Notes under the pieces: model-generated
Told to the model about the DNA's origin: nothing
What the model saw: only the letters and a program-made list of their open reading frames with translations
Databases searched by the model: none
Shown here: positions 22,801-35,813 of the stretch, in pieces
Layout: the number at the start of each line of letters is the position of its first letter
How positions within the stretch are numbered: position 1 is the first letter of the stretch
NCBI GenBank assembly: GCA_013399695.1
Contig: VXAU01002306.1
Span: forward strand, 1,086,588-1,150,587
Length of the DNA stretch: 64,000 nucleotides
Source of the DNA: Formicarius rufipectus
Taxonomy: Eukaryota > Chordata > Aves > Passeriformes > Formicariidae
Reading direction: 5' to 3'
Translations under genes and position numbers: made by a program

Positions 22801-25800
22801 TTTGCTAATGCTTGGCTCAGAGGTATAGTCAAACAGGACCAAAACCAAAAAACCCAAAGGAATCACAAAGATCCAGAGAAAATTTAGGTTGGGCAGAATT
22901 TTTAAGAGGTGAAGAGTTTTTTTCCCCTAATCAGATCTTAAAAATTAAACTAGCTTATGGAAATACCCTTCATTTCCTCTCTCCAGCACCTCTACCTAAT
23001 GTAGGCAAAAGATTAAGAAATTCAGGCAGGCATGAGACTTTATTAAAAATCAAAGAGCCAAACAAAATTGTGTTTATAACAGAAGAACTGATTTGTGATT
23101 CATCTCTTGGCATTCTCAGCCTGGTCCACAATTCTCAGGTTGATGTGGAGAAAACCTGAAGCACATCACCAGGTGCTAATTACTCAGAGGAAGAGCAACC
23201 TACAGAACACTGAAACCTATTTCTGCTCAGCCAAACATGCCTTGATTTTCAGAGGAGATGCACAACAATTTTTAAGCTGCACCCAACCATACAAGGAGAT
23301 ATGTTTAGCCAAAAATCGTTTGGCTAAAACAACAACATTAGTAAACCAAAAATAAATTAAAGGCAATTAGTCACTGCTAAAATGTTATCAGGACAAGTAG
23401 CAAGTTTAAAACTTTAAAGCTTCAGATTATGGAATGAACTCCTTGAATTCTTTAATTCAGTGAGGGGGAGAAAGAAAATAAAACTGGCATATGAGTTGCT
23501 ACAGATTTATGAGCCATTGAATTATTTTATCATAATAGGAAATACAGACTGTGCAATGACTTGTACTGAAAAATACCATGAACACACATTTCATCTAGCT
23601 TTAGTGTTCCATTTTATTAAAAACCTGGCCCACATTCCCTTTCCAATACATGGATTTCTCTTCCCCCTTCAGATACTTTGATTATGTATTGGTGTGACCT
23701 ACTGGAGTTGAGAGAGTAATAGAGGTATAAAACTGGTAGCAGAGAAACAAGGGCCAGGCCCCATTATTCTTAGTTATGTCCCTGTAAGAAATAGCTGACA
23801 AGTGTGTCAGCACATCAAATATGTGCTGGGTGCTGAGCTGCAGTAAAGGTTGTCTTTGCAGTGTTTTGATGGCAGCCAGCACTTCCAGCCTCTGGAGGAA
23901 GGAGTGGGAAGAGAAGGGAAGCTAAACCCTCTTGCTACTGTCAATGAGTGCAACCAAACACCTACCAAAACCAGTCATGGGCTCTCCCACCAAACACAGC
24001 ACGATCCAGGTCACACCCAGCACAAAGTGGCACGTGGGGGAAAAGGGAGAATTTTGTTTCCATCGGGGGAAGAAAATCTATAGCTCAGAGCCTGCAATAC
24101 AAGCTCAGCAATGAGTCAAGCCCACTCATTTATCACCAAAGAGTAGCCCAGGCACTTGAGCTGAGAGAGCCGACACCATGGTGTGGTGTGTGGTTGGCAG
24201 GCGCTGGTCTCACAGAGTCATTAAAACTCACCAGTTATCAGCAGTGCTCACAGCAAAGGGCAGGAATACTGGATGTGTGGTTGGAATGGCACTCACAAAA
24301 CAAACCTGGCAGGTTTGTTAAGGATGTCCACTTTTAGAGGTTACGCCAGTCTTTTGTCACAGAGCAGGCAAACTGCGGCGCTGGAAACCGCAGTGGATTA
24401 GGAGGTTTGGGGGGTGAGCTCCAACAGAGAGACCTGGCCTCTGGTGGTTATGGAGAGGGGAGGACAGGGGCACCTGGTCTGGTGATGCAGAGGAACTGGA
24501 AGGGAGAATAGATGGGAGACAAAAGTGGTTGGGTGTTTTCCTTCTTGTGAAAGGTTTCTCAGCTGACAAGAGAAGAAACTGTTAACAATGACACAGCTGG
24601 TTGCATGAATATGGAAGAAGATGAATGGCCACAAAAGTGACATTGTAGGTGACTCAAAAGGAGATGGAAATTTCAGAGAAGAGATTCAAAAAGCATAATG
24701 CCAATTATTACCTACACTTCTTCTGCCACAAAAAGCAAAGCGGGGTTGATTTACAAGCCTTGGAGTTAAAAGGTCTTGAAGACCTATCCTGTTTTATTCC
24801 AGATGCACACTGACCTCATTAGCATAGTTTGTGAGCATCCCAGGGGAGTATTAATAATGTGAATAATGTCTGTCAAGACATGCTGGGCTCTCAGGGATTT
24901 TAATGCACCAATTTATATGTCTTTGCATTAATTAAAAACTTAGCATTGCTTATTCTGTGTGGAATCAGCCAAACCAAATGGACAGCTAAATCCAAAATTA
25001 CAGGTGGAGAAGGGTGGCATCTTCAGAATGCTCTCATGGAAATCCGCACATACTGCACTCTGCCAATATTTATGCTTTTAAATAGTACATGATCACTCCA
25101 GATTCTTCCCCTAAAGATCAGCACTCACGGTAACTTGCTGGATGTGTAAATTCCAGAAGTGCCCTCAACATCATTAACAGACTGACAGAAAGACTCATAA
25201 TTACACCAGTACGACGTGGTCTCACGGTTGACTAATTCTGCAACCCAGTGAAGTGCCACTGAATTAAAGTGATTTAGTTCCTCCCAAGAAGCAATTCTAA
25301 AAAACACGTGCTAGCACTGAAATGATGAGGTCCTTGAACACAGCACGGTCTTTGTGCTCTCCTTTGTATGTATGCAGAGAGAGATTCACCTCATTTAAGG
25401 AAACCCAGAGCACAACCTCCCTGCAAAACGTTTCCAATGATCCCCAACCTGTATCAATTCTTCTAAGTAAGGCCAGCACAGGCTGCACTCCCATATCCAC
25501 TGAAATGTCACCAAACAGCAGCTACACAGCCCTGGAAGGAGCCAAAATTTCATCAAATACCAACTTCAGTTCTACAGCAAAACATGTCATCTCAGGCAGT
25601 CATGTTTCCACAGTCCCTGGTATCATTATTTGCCCTCTTGAAGCTGATGCCTCTTACTGTGATGACTAGAAAAAAAAATTAATATACAGAAGAACAAATA
25701 TTACAAAACAGTTATTTATATCATCTGCCCAATTTCTGATTTCCCTGAACATAAAACTTCCAGTGATTTCAACGTGGCCAATATTTTGTTAGACATTGTG

Positions 25801-28800
25801 AACTGCTCTTCTGCTCCCTGATAAAAGGTGCTCCTTATGCTTATTGCTTCTGTTGGGAAGGCAACAGAAACTGAGAAAACTGTATTTAAATCAAAGTAAC
25901 CTGAAACAGGGCAGGTGTTTAAAAATACCTTAACCACCTAGAAAGCTTTCAAGAAGTAAAATATTAGTATGGAGAACATAAAGACAACTAAAATCAAATA
26001 ATGTCAAGCAAACAACCATGCCAAGATGAAGGGGCAGGACAGAGGAGATTATATTAATTTCAAATAAACGAAATTAATGCACAAGTGCAGTGAAGGAGAG
26101 ATTTTTAAAGTACTGGAGATCAACTGCAACTTTATTTACTGTATTTAGTCCATTATGGTTTCACAGAAGGGGACTCCTTGAGCATCCCTGCTCTCCTCTT
26201 TTGCTTTGTTCTACAACTCTGGCTTATCCAGAGGGTTAGTTTGGCCAAAACTCTCCTTTTAAAACCAGTTGCATGTCCACTACTTAACTGTGGGTTTGCA
26301 ACTCTCCTTGCCAAGGTCGTCACTGGGCCCAAAAATCTCTCTCTAACACCCATCAAATTCTGATGAAGCTTTGTGAGGGACCAGTGTTCCACCTAATTCA
26401 GACTTCCCTGGTGACACTTTGATAGCCAAAGTGCAACTACAGCATCAATTTTCATTAAGTTCCATTTCAATGCTGATGGACATTCATGGACTTCCACACA
26501 CTAGTGAGAAGCTAAAATAATTATTCTTTGAGAAACAGAAAATAAAAGCTTTTGAATGGGAAATCTTTATATTTTTTTTCATTTTCAATCCAAAATGCGG
26601 TGCTTTTTTTTTTTCACCTTGGGGATATGAAAGCTCTCTCCTTCAATTTGTTCAACTTGGGTTTAAAATTTCGTGCTGTGCATTGCCTCCAGGGGACCAT
26701 GTGTCTGACTCTCTTCTCCCAGGTGGACCCTGCACCAGAGTGGGATTTTATTGCTGCTGTTTGAATTCAGCACGTTCCAGAAGTCAAACATTTAAAATTA
26801 GGTTGAACTGATCCAAAATAAAACTATTTCACTGCCATTTTTTCCAACGGACACTTTAATTTTATAAACCACTCATCTTTACCAGCAAAAATACCATTCT
26901 AATAGAAGATTTCTGGCCTGTTCCAAAAGCTAATTGGTATGCAGAAAGGCAGGTAATTAGAAAATAAGAACAATAAAACCAAGCAATGCCAGCTGCCTCC
27001 ATGGCAAGCAGTGAAGACCAACATTCTTTCCTCTACTTTTCTTGCCCAAATAAAAGGAGAAATTATTTCCCAAAGACTTACTTGGAGAGAACCCTGCAGA
27101 GAGGCACAAGCCAATTTCAAAAGCACCAGCCAGAACTGATGCAGAAATATCCTCAGCTGCTCTCTTCCATTGCTGTGCATTTCTCATTTCAACAATCCTA
27201 ATTTACTTTCCACAGATGATGCCTTAAGTAAAAACTAACACTGGTGCTTAAATGATTAAAGACATTAGCCACCTTGCACTTTCTCAGTGGGCAGCTGATT
27301 AATTAAATGCAGTGATTACAGAGAAAAATAAACTCTGTGGATAAGGAGTGGTCCTCAGCTTGCAAAGGGAGTGTCCTTGGCACCATCTCACGTTGCTCCC
27401 GCACCAGGCATGCACTTAACTTGAAGATCATCCCTTTCCAAGTGGATCTAATATAGAATGAAGCTGGAAACTTTTAGCCAGCATTCACTGGTCTGAAAAA
27501 TAATCTCGAGCAAATGCAACTACAATATGTTAGCGTCTCCTGAATCCAAATGAAATTTATTTTGAGGCTATTTTATGGGCAGCATAAATCAGTGCACCCT
27601 TCTGGAGAGGCCCACATCAGTGGAGCCGTGCCAACTCCAGCTGCATGGATGGTGCTAAGCACCAAGCCCCAGAACCTGCCAAGCATTCAGGGTCCAGACC
27701 TCTCAAAGTGGGCTTTAGCAAAGCCATTGCATAACATGTTTCAGTGAGACAAACCCAGTTCTCAGCTGCAAACACAGCTCTGTGACACAAATCATCTCTC
27801 CTTAAGGCAATCACACCTCCTTCACAAGTCACAGCCTCCTCTGCAGAAAAAGCCTCTTTCTAGGCCCTCTGGCCACATGAAATAATCCAGAGAAGAAAGA
27901 ATTCTTCCAATTCTTTTTGCTGTTCCATCTTTTTAATTGAGCTGAAAGCTAGAAGGCTGTGATAACATCTACTACAAAACATTTTAATCTTTCATTAAGT
28001 AAGAAGACCTGACAACTCCTTCACATAGGCTTCTCTTTCCTGTTGGCAGTGATCAGGTTAAGTAGTTACAAGGCACAGTGCGCAGAGGAACTGCTCAGTC
28101 ATCTTATTCAGACTTCAATACACAACCACCGCTGACAAGCACCTCTAAAAACAGCTACTGTGGGAGCAGGGGAGGACTGTTTGTTGGAGCCCACTATGTT
28201 TTCCAAGATTTGAACCATTTGCTGTATCTGACAAACTCAGGACATCCTTCCAAGCACAGAGAGAACCTTTTTTGCCTGGCTGATATGATCAGAGAAGGCA
28301 TCGTGTCTTTTTCAGCCTTTAAAGTGTTCTGTAAAAAACAAAACAGATTGCACAGAACAATGAGCCTTGAAGTTGATCCTGCACAGAATAACAGACAAAA
28401 ATAGGCAAGAAAGAAACTATTTACTCTCTTCCCAGTAACTTTTAATTTATGCTGGTGAAACTTCATTGTCTTGTATGTCCCAAATGACCCTCTTCTAAAT
28501 GCCAAAACCAGGACGTGAGCTGCCAGAAGTCACCTGAGCAGCACAAACTGCCCAGCAAAAGGCATCACTTTCAGTTGCAAAGGCATCAGTCAACCTGGCA
28601 ATTAAAACACTCAATCCATCCTTCCATCCTGGCAAAGGAGTGGTTCTGTCATTCAGCATTCTGTCTCAACAGTGGTGACATTTCTGCCTCAATTTGCTCC
28701 CAACAGCATCCACCCATCAGTGTTCTGTGTTTTCAGAGCTACCAGAACAATGCATTGTGAATTTATTCCAGGGTTTGGCTGATAAGTTTTGTTAGAAAGT

Positions 28801-31800
28801 GTTTCTTTTAGAAAACCTAGTAGCAAAAACCTGACTCCAAAGCAACAGTGAAACCAAGTCAACACAAAATCCAATTAGTGATGAAACAAGTGAATTAACA
28901 AAACAAAACAAACAGATTTGAATAAAGACCTGAAACAAGTTTATTCTGTTCTTTACTTTTTGATAGGAAGTGCTATTTCAACGTTACAATTAGAAATAGG
29001 CACCAGGAACTATGGGCGGCACACAAATTTGCCCATAAAATAAATACATTTGATGTACTAGCAGTAAAAGTTTATTGAAATCTCATGTCCAGTGCACGTG
29101 CTCAATAACCCTTTGAAATGCAGCAGGAAATGGCAGCCTAAGTGTCTCAGGGACTTTTGAAAATCCTGCTGGAGGAACTGGGTCTCATAAAGCTGACTGG
29201 ATTTGCTCCCTGACACCAGGCAAGGACAAACCCCACTCTGCTATGGTTTGGCTTTGGGATCCCAGTGGATCCCCTGATGACAGTGCAGAAACACTGGGAG
29301 CTCTTCAAGGTCCTCAGAGTGTTTCCAACAAATGTCAGACTAGCAAGGGTAACATTTTTCTCCCCACCATTTATATGTGAACTCTAGTTGAGTCAGGCAA
29401 TGAAACCAGCTGGGATTTCGGGGTCAGCATCTGGGACCAAGCAGCACATGGTGCAAGAGATGTCAGTGGAGCTCCATCACCTCACAGAACCCCACAACCG
29501 GGCCCCAGTGATTTTAGTGGAGATTCTGATGGTTTGTACTGCCAAATCGTTGCGAACAGGCAATGAACGTTTTGCTGGGCCTTTTGGTGGCAAACAGGGA
29601 GGCCAAAGCAGACTCATGATTTCGTGCTAATGAAGGAAAAAGCAGACTTCCTAAAAGAAAGAAGATCCTTTCTGCTGTCGCTACGCTTTGCTGCACACGC
29701 TGCAGCGTATAATTTATCGCCTGTGCTGCTCCTCATTCCTTTTGTGGCTCTCCAGATTATTCAATGATGTTTTTGTTCCTCCAGCAAACAATGGCAAATG
29801 CAGCTCATAACAGAAGTGGAACACTTCCCTGCTTCGCTGCTTATGTGATAAGATAATTATTCCAAAAATATGCTCCCGCTTGCCTCTCGGCGAGGCAGGG
29901 GGAGCTGCCATCATGTTAGCTGGTGACAAGTTACCAAGAGCTGTGAGAGAGGGGCTGCTTTGTGTTTGGAGATGTCAACAAAGCAGAAAGCAAAGACAGG
30001 TAAGACCATCTGCTGTTCACATCTCAGTAAGAAATGGCAGATGACAAGAAAACTCCAATTTACCCTGTGGTAAATCCAAAAAGTCTTCCCTCATAGGGCC
30101 TTGCCTGTGTACAGCTTGAGTGCCAGCTGGCAAGGACCTTAGAAGGCAAGGCTGCACCATGAAGTCCAGTGCTACAGAGAAGAAAAGCCAGGAAGTTTGG
30201 GTAAAGCTAGCAATGAAGGGCTGCTCTGATGACTGCATGCTTGTTTGTGCATGTTACAGCTCTGTAATTCCACAGATTTCAACACCTTTTTCCTCATCTG
30301 AGTACTTCCAATCTGTTACTAAGAATTGCTGCATGAGCCTCATTCTACATTTATCAATATTTTTGTCAGTCAGCTCTGGTTTTCCTACAGTGTTTGCCTT
30401 GTTCTCTCTCCCTCCCTAGGTTTTCTGCAACAGGCTTTCAGCTTCAGGCAGAGTTCAGACACTGAAACCAGCAATTTTCTACTCCTGGCCCGAGTCTCTT
30501 GGTGGGATCCTGATTTTCCTCACTACTGCTAATCAGGGACAAACCCACTTCGAGGGGATGATCAGCTCCCTGCTGCTCTAAGTGGGATAATGCTGCTAAC
30601 ACTGACCTTCACCAGCACACCATGGCCAAGTAGAAAATAGCACAATAAAAACTGATACGAGAGGGAGCTCAGCTGATGTTCCTGTAAACACAAAAAGAAA
30701 TTTCCACCCTTTTAGGTTTTTCTTGAAAACAATGTACTGAAATTTGTAATGTCCATCCCCCACAGCTGCTGTTTTCTTCTTTTATTAGGCATATCTCATC
30801 TGCAGTCCTTGTAACTTGACTTTTCTTTCTCACTCAGATGCTGTATCTTGGAGAAGGCAGTCCTGAAAACTGTTGGCTTTATATGTACATCCTGAGTTGA
30901 AAGAAAACCATGAAGTACATTAGGCTCCAGCTTTCTAATTATCAGTTCATAATGAAGGATTCTCTTTGTGAGAAAAAAAAAAATAATTTCCTAAAGGTTG
31001 AACCTCTGCAGGGTTTCCGAGGCTTGGAAGAAAATATAGATTGTTTGACAATGAGCCTCTCTGCATTCACAGTGCAGAATGGAAAATTCCAGCCTTGCCA
31101 GAACCCCCTTATCCCAGAAAAGCAAGTAGCTACACTGCAGCAAGCAGGGAGGTGGTGCTGGGAGAGCAGTCCATCCTGACTGGAAGCAGGCACACTCCCT
31201 TCCAATGTATATGAAGTGCATTAAAACCAGAAATTCATTATTCAAACAGAAAAGCTCAAACATTGCAGTGAAAAATATGGGTAGAAGCACACTCAATATG
31301 ACAGGTCAGAGTTTAGAAGTGTCAGGAGAAAACACAAATTGCTTTTTTTCTTCAGAAAGATCTTCCTCTTCCCTGACCTTCCATTTCATCTAAGTGCTAA
31401 CCCCCATTAAACTATTCAAGGAAGAAAACCAGAAAGTCAAAATCGTAAAAGCCAAATTAAACTGAGGAACCAATGCCAAGTTTTTATCCTGGAAAATGCT
31501 CAACTGCCAAAAGCACCACCTTGGAGAGACTTTCTAATTGCTCCCAACTTGCCAAGCAAGATGTACGGACGTTGCCAGGGTACACAGGCACTTGCACACT
31601 TGAGCAACACGAGCTGCAGCTTTTAATTCCCCAAAAACCAACAACAGAACTTCAGAGGGAGCTGCCCCAAAGTGCAGATGTTGCAAAACACCAAACATGT
31701 GGTACAGGAGTTGTACAGAAGTGATCACAGTCGCTCTGCCAGCCTGAAGGGAGTTAACAACTCACCCCTTAAGAGACTCGTTTCGTTGCATTTTTACATC

Positions 31801-34038
31801 TAAACTGATGTTTCCTTCAGCTGAATTGCAGTCCTTGTCTTCAGCTCAGGCCCAAATTCATATCCACTGGGGAAAAAAACAGCCCCGTGGCCTCTGAGAG
31901 ACAGCAGATGCCGCCAGAGCAGCATCTCCTGGGATTCAAGGAGGTCTCTGCAGGCAAAGCACAGGCGAACCGAGCCCACAACTTCAGTGCTCTGCTTAAG
32001 CCGAGGGAGGGGATGGCAGCTCTTGGCAGCAGGAGAAGGAGACAACCTTCAGCCCTTCAGCCACCTTTCAGACATTCCTGTGACAGCCTGGAGACACACA
32101 TTCCGTGTGACAGCTCATATTTTTGTGTTTCTGTATTAAAAGCACTGAGGTGTTGCCTCCTTTGAGACCCTGATCTTTCACATGGGGTTTCTGCTGCTGC
32201 TTTAATGACTGTCTTACCAACCACTCATTGCCTAAGTCTACATCATTTATTGGCCAGACCATCTCCTTTTGTCCATCCACACACTACAGGACCTCTCCTT
32301 GCTTGGACAAAGCCAATCCTACACAAACCAATTCAGATTCTCATCTTAAGGTCAGTCTCCTCACGAGTCTTCCATGACTGCCATTAAAGGTTTGCTGTCC
32401 CCATGCCCAGACAGCTTTTCTTCTCCAATTTTCACCCCAATATCTCTTTTCTCAACTCTTACATTTCTCTCCAGCTCTGTTATTTCACAATTTCTAGCAT
32501 TCTGCCTGTGCATTGTCATTCCCTGTGTCATTTTCCATTATTTTCAGAATACTCACTAATGCCTCTCTAAAAATAATGTATTTCTGCTAAGCCTGACAAA
32601 TATTCATCCGTCAAACAGAAAATATTTTTGGAATTAAAAGAGAAAACACTGTATTACAGGGAAATCTATTTTTGGTTTCTGGGCATGATCCTGAGCTCAC
32701 TGTTGACAACAGAACTGTTGCATCAGATATGCTGTACAGACTTTTTGTTTGTTTATTTGAAACATGCTTTTTAGAAAAAGGATATTCCCACATACTTTGT
32801 CCATGCCTGCTGCTGAAAAGCGAGCACAGAGCATGTGCTGTGCCCACACCACGTTCTAGAACGTTCACAGAGCACAACTCTTGCAAAGAAAAAGGCTGCC
32901 TTTTACCAACTTTATTTCTGTACATTTATGGGAACATCCTACTGAGTGATTTCTCTTGGGAGGGAATTCTGCAGTCAGGGCACAGGGTTTAATTAGCTGC
33001 TATCAAGTTACTAAGCCAGTACATAAGGAGTGGAACTGGCTAATCCATACTCTGTGGTCAGCTGTTTCTCAGGTTCCTTGTGCAATGCAAACACCTTCTA
33101 TATCCATTTATTATCCACCAAATGTGCTTTGCTACTTGCAAAAGTGAAAAGGTTTTCATCCTGTGGGTTATTATTTTCCAAATTGCGAGTATGTCAAAAT
33201 AACTGCCTTTCTCATTTCGGAGCTGTTCTCTCTGAATGGCTCATATTTTTACCAAATTCTCCATCAGTCTTTGTTCTTCTTCTCGTTTAACTGCAATTGC
33301 AAACTAAGCCACTTTCCTCACCTGGGCTTCCCCCAGGAAGACACTGACTGCAGGAGAAAAGCAAAACCTAAAGCAGAGACGCTCCAAACCCCCTGGCAAA
33401 GGAGCCTCTTGTTGCCCAAGGGATTGGCACAAGCACAGTCTGAGAGCAGCCCATGGGTGCTGTAAGCTTTTGTAGGCACCTGGAGATAGGAGTGCCAACA
33501 CCAACAGGGGTTGGAGAGAGCCTGGAAGAGTTAAAAAAATACAGAAATCCAAAGGCCTGAAGTTCGAGGAACAATCAATTGGCACAGCATGTGCTGAGAA
33601 TACACAATCTGCCCAGCACATGCTTTGAAGCACTGGATCAAAACACCTGTTAGAAAGGAATTAAACTCTTCCTGGAGATTTCAAAAGCCTTGCCACGGCC
33701 CACAGCCCTCCAAGTGACAGGGGCATTCTGCATCTTAATAGCAGGACTTAGAGGCAATTCACAGGTTACTCGATTCTGTCCTAAATCCAATATTGCAAGC
33801 TGCAGTTTATTCAGTGTGATGCAGCACTGTCACTCCTCCACAAAGAGCCTTGTCACCTTGCCATTCCTTGCATGGGCAGCCCCATTTTCAGGCTGCTTCT
33901 TTCAATGGGAAATGTATCATCTGTAAGATCAGGAGTTCAGCTGTATTGCTATTCTGCTCACTGCTTAAAATTTTGGAGCAGAGGGACTATAATAATAAGA
34001 AAATCCACATTTTACAGAAAAGGTCAGCATGTACTTAC

Positions 34039-34076
34039 GTAATTTGATGCAAGATCTGGATGCAGATAATCAATTC
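34039..34076 (-). CDS. PCSK2: PCSK2 exon 5 (38-nt mini-exon after catalytic Asp)
   Basis: This very short exon of 38 nt has the acceptor ttatttcag above 34076 and the donor gtaagt below 34039. It completes the Gly codon of DDG and then reads IDYLHPDLASNY, ending in phase 0. The HPDL motif directly follows the catalytic Asp in all kexin-type proteases. Because 38 is not a multiple of three, skipping it would shift the frame right after the active-site Asp. In sense orientation a T-rich (TTTTG)n tract lies about 45 nt upstream of the acceptor (34122-34150). This may help define the exon, though that is inference. The flanking introns are 1,628 bp and 17,462 bp. Confidence 0.94.
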
Positions 34077-34121
34077 CTGAAATAAGAAAATGACAGAGCA
34101 GAAACCAAAGGTTAAGACTTT

Positions 34122-34150
34122 AAAAAAAAAACAAAACAAAACAAAACAAA
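34122..34150. repeat. A-run plus (AAAAC)n simple repeat
   Basis: A run of A followed by about three to four AAAAC units on the plus strand. On the PCSK2 sense strand it is a (GTTTT)n/T-run that ends about 45 nt before the acceptor of the 38-nt exon 5. Confidence 0.9.
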
Positions 34151-34845
34151 CAGATTTTCTAATGATCACAGAACAAGATTCCTTTGCAACCGTAGGAAAA
34201 TGAACATGGCAAAGACTGTGGCAGGGCACTGGTGTGGAATATACACATTCTAATACACGGCATCTTTCCACATGTGGCAAACACAAATCCCAGTGGGTGG
34301 TGTAAGAGAAGCAACAGATCTACACTCAGATGGGATAAACTGACCTATTAAAAACCCAGTTAAAACATAAAAAGAAATGGCCACAAATCTCATTACATTT
34401 TCATCATTATGTCATCCTGTCTCTCCAACCACCATGCCACTGTGTGCTCTATTTTATTTGCAAAGGCAATGCCATATCATCATGGTTATCCTGATGAAAA
34501 GAATACCTCCCATTTTGAAGGGTCCTTAGCATTACATTTGCATAAACCTTGTACCTTTTTGATCCAAATGGAAAACAGGCAGGCAAAGTCTCAGTGAAGA
34601 ATCATGTTATTCAGGCTCACTTTTCCAGAGCTATTTGAAACAAATTAGAAGGCAAATGACTCCCTTCTCTAAAAGCTGTATCAGGTGGGCCATTAGCTTT
34701 ATTTGACCTAAAGTTCAGTTTGACACCACTCCCATCACAGTCATGCCCAGCTAATTTGAAAGCCAAGCGCCCTCTCAGTGGGATCAGTGAAATGGTGACA
34801 CACAAGAGTACATATCTCAATGAGAATCATCTTTCCTCAACACAC

Positions 34846-34980
34846 AGACCAGGTTGCTCAAGGCCTTATCCAACCTGGCCTTGAACACTGCCAGGTTTGG
34901 GACCTCCACAGCCTCCCTGGACAACCTGTTCCAGTGCCTCACCACCCCCACAATAAAGAAATTCTTCCTAGTATCCAGAT
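34846..34980 (-). mobile_element. CR1-like LINE 3' fragment
   Basis: The plus strand reads AGACCAGGTTGCTCAAGGCC, then TCCAACCTGGCCTTGAACAC, CTCCACAGCCTCCCTGGACA, ACCTGTTCCAGTGCCTCACC and AAGAAATTCTTCCTAGTATCC. This is the reverse complement of the well-known CR1 block covering ggtgaggcactggaacaggttg and gtgttcaaggccaggttgga. It lies in intron 4 in the same orientation as PCSK2. It accounts for a 116-aa open frame there, which is therefore not a gene. Confidence 0.9.
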
Positions 34981-35704
34981 GCTTGAGTTGACTTTCTTAT
35001 TTCCCCAAAAACCTTGCCTTAGGAATAAGCAGATGCGGAACAGAAATAAGGCGGGACAGATCTCAGCTGACCCTAAAAACATATGTAGGTTCAGGTATTT
35101 TATTCAATATTTATTATTCAGTCCCTGTAAGAGGAAAATATTCAAATTTTATTCCAAAGAAAAGTGCTGAGAGGCTTCCTGTACTCCAGCAGGGAACTTT
35201 AAAGTAGAACAACTGCAACTTCAACTGTACCTTTTATGTTCATCTTTCCTGAACTTAGCCTCAAATTAGTAATATACTTAATATGCAGATCTTTATTGAC
35301 ACTCAGCATGAAAGTGTTTAATTATTTCAGCTGTCAAGTATGACTTTGAGAATAATGTAACCCAGAAAAGGCTTTCTTAAGTATTTTCTGCACAGCAATT
35401 ACATCCCCCAGTCAGTGCCTACAGCAATCAAGAGGAGATTTTCCTTTGGATTAATAGCCATTATAGTTTGCCCTGGAAGATATCTCAGTGATAACTGCAA
35501 ACTGCTTTTAATACTTGGATATCCATGTTTCAGTGTCCCTAGTGAAGCCTTTCTATCATAGTTTCCCTGAAGATCCCCAAGTCTTTATGGAGGTTGGTAG
35601 GCTCACCACTATAAGCAATTCATTATTAATTTTTAATCTTTGACTGCATTAAAAAAAAAAAAAGTTACTTAAAAATATGAAATGGGCACTCAGTCTTCAC
35701 TTAC

Positions 35705-35813
35705 CATCATCCATAATTCCTATGGTTACCCCCTTCCCTGTGTATCCCAGCTCCCATGCTTCAGCTACGTTAAGGTCAAGTCCAGGAGTCCCATCTGCTT
35801 GACCAGTGTTAAT
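35705..35813 (-). CDS. PCSK2: PCSK2 exon 4 (catalytic Asp)
   Basis: The 109-nt exon enters in phase 0 and leaves in phase 1. The acceptor is tttttag above 35813 and the donor is gtaag below 35705. It encodes INTGQADGTPGLDLN, then AEAWELGYTGKGVTIG, then IMDD plus the first base of a Gly codon. The IMDDG motif carries the catalytic-triad Asp, the first Asp of DDG (Asp167 in human numbering). The TGKGVTIGIMDDG block is a hallmark of the S8B kexin/furin family. The protein appears identical to mammalian PC2 here, as far as I remember the sequence. The intron to exon 3 is 1,358 bp. Confidence 0.96.

Larger units (their letters stand above)
16577..34038 (-). other. PCSK2: PCSK2 intron 5
   Basis: This 17,462-bp intron separates exons 5 and 6. 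It contains a three-copy AGATCTGGA microrepeat (16704-16737) near the exon 6 acceptor, a GAA/A-rich tract (19519-19548) and a T-run (19824-19839). No clear CR1, LTR or other exon was recognised, and the ORFs are short chance frames. Confidence 0.88.
34077..35704 (-). other. PCSK2: PCSK2 intron 4
   Basis: This 1,628-bp intron holds a T-rich (sense) simple repeat at 34122-34150 next to the exon 5 acceptor, and an old CR1 fragment at about 34846-34980. The intron splits the Gly codon of the catalytic DDG motif (phase 1). Confidence 0.9.

Noticed and set aside
34820..35170. 116-aa plus-strand open frame
   Set aside because: Largely the reverse complement of a CR1 tail, so not a host gene.
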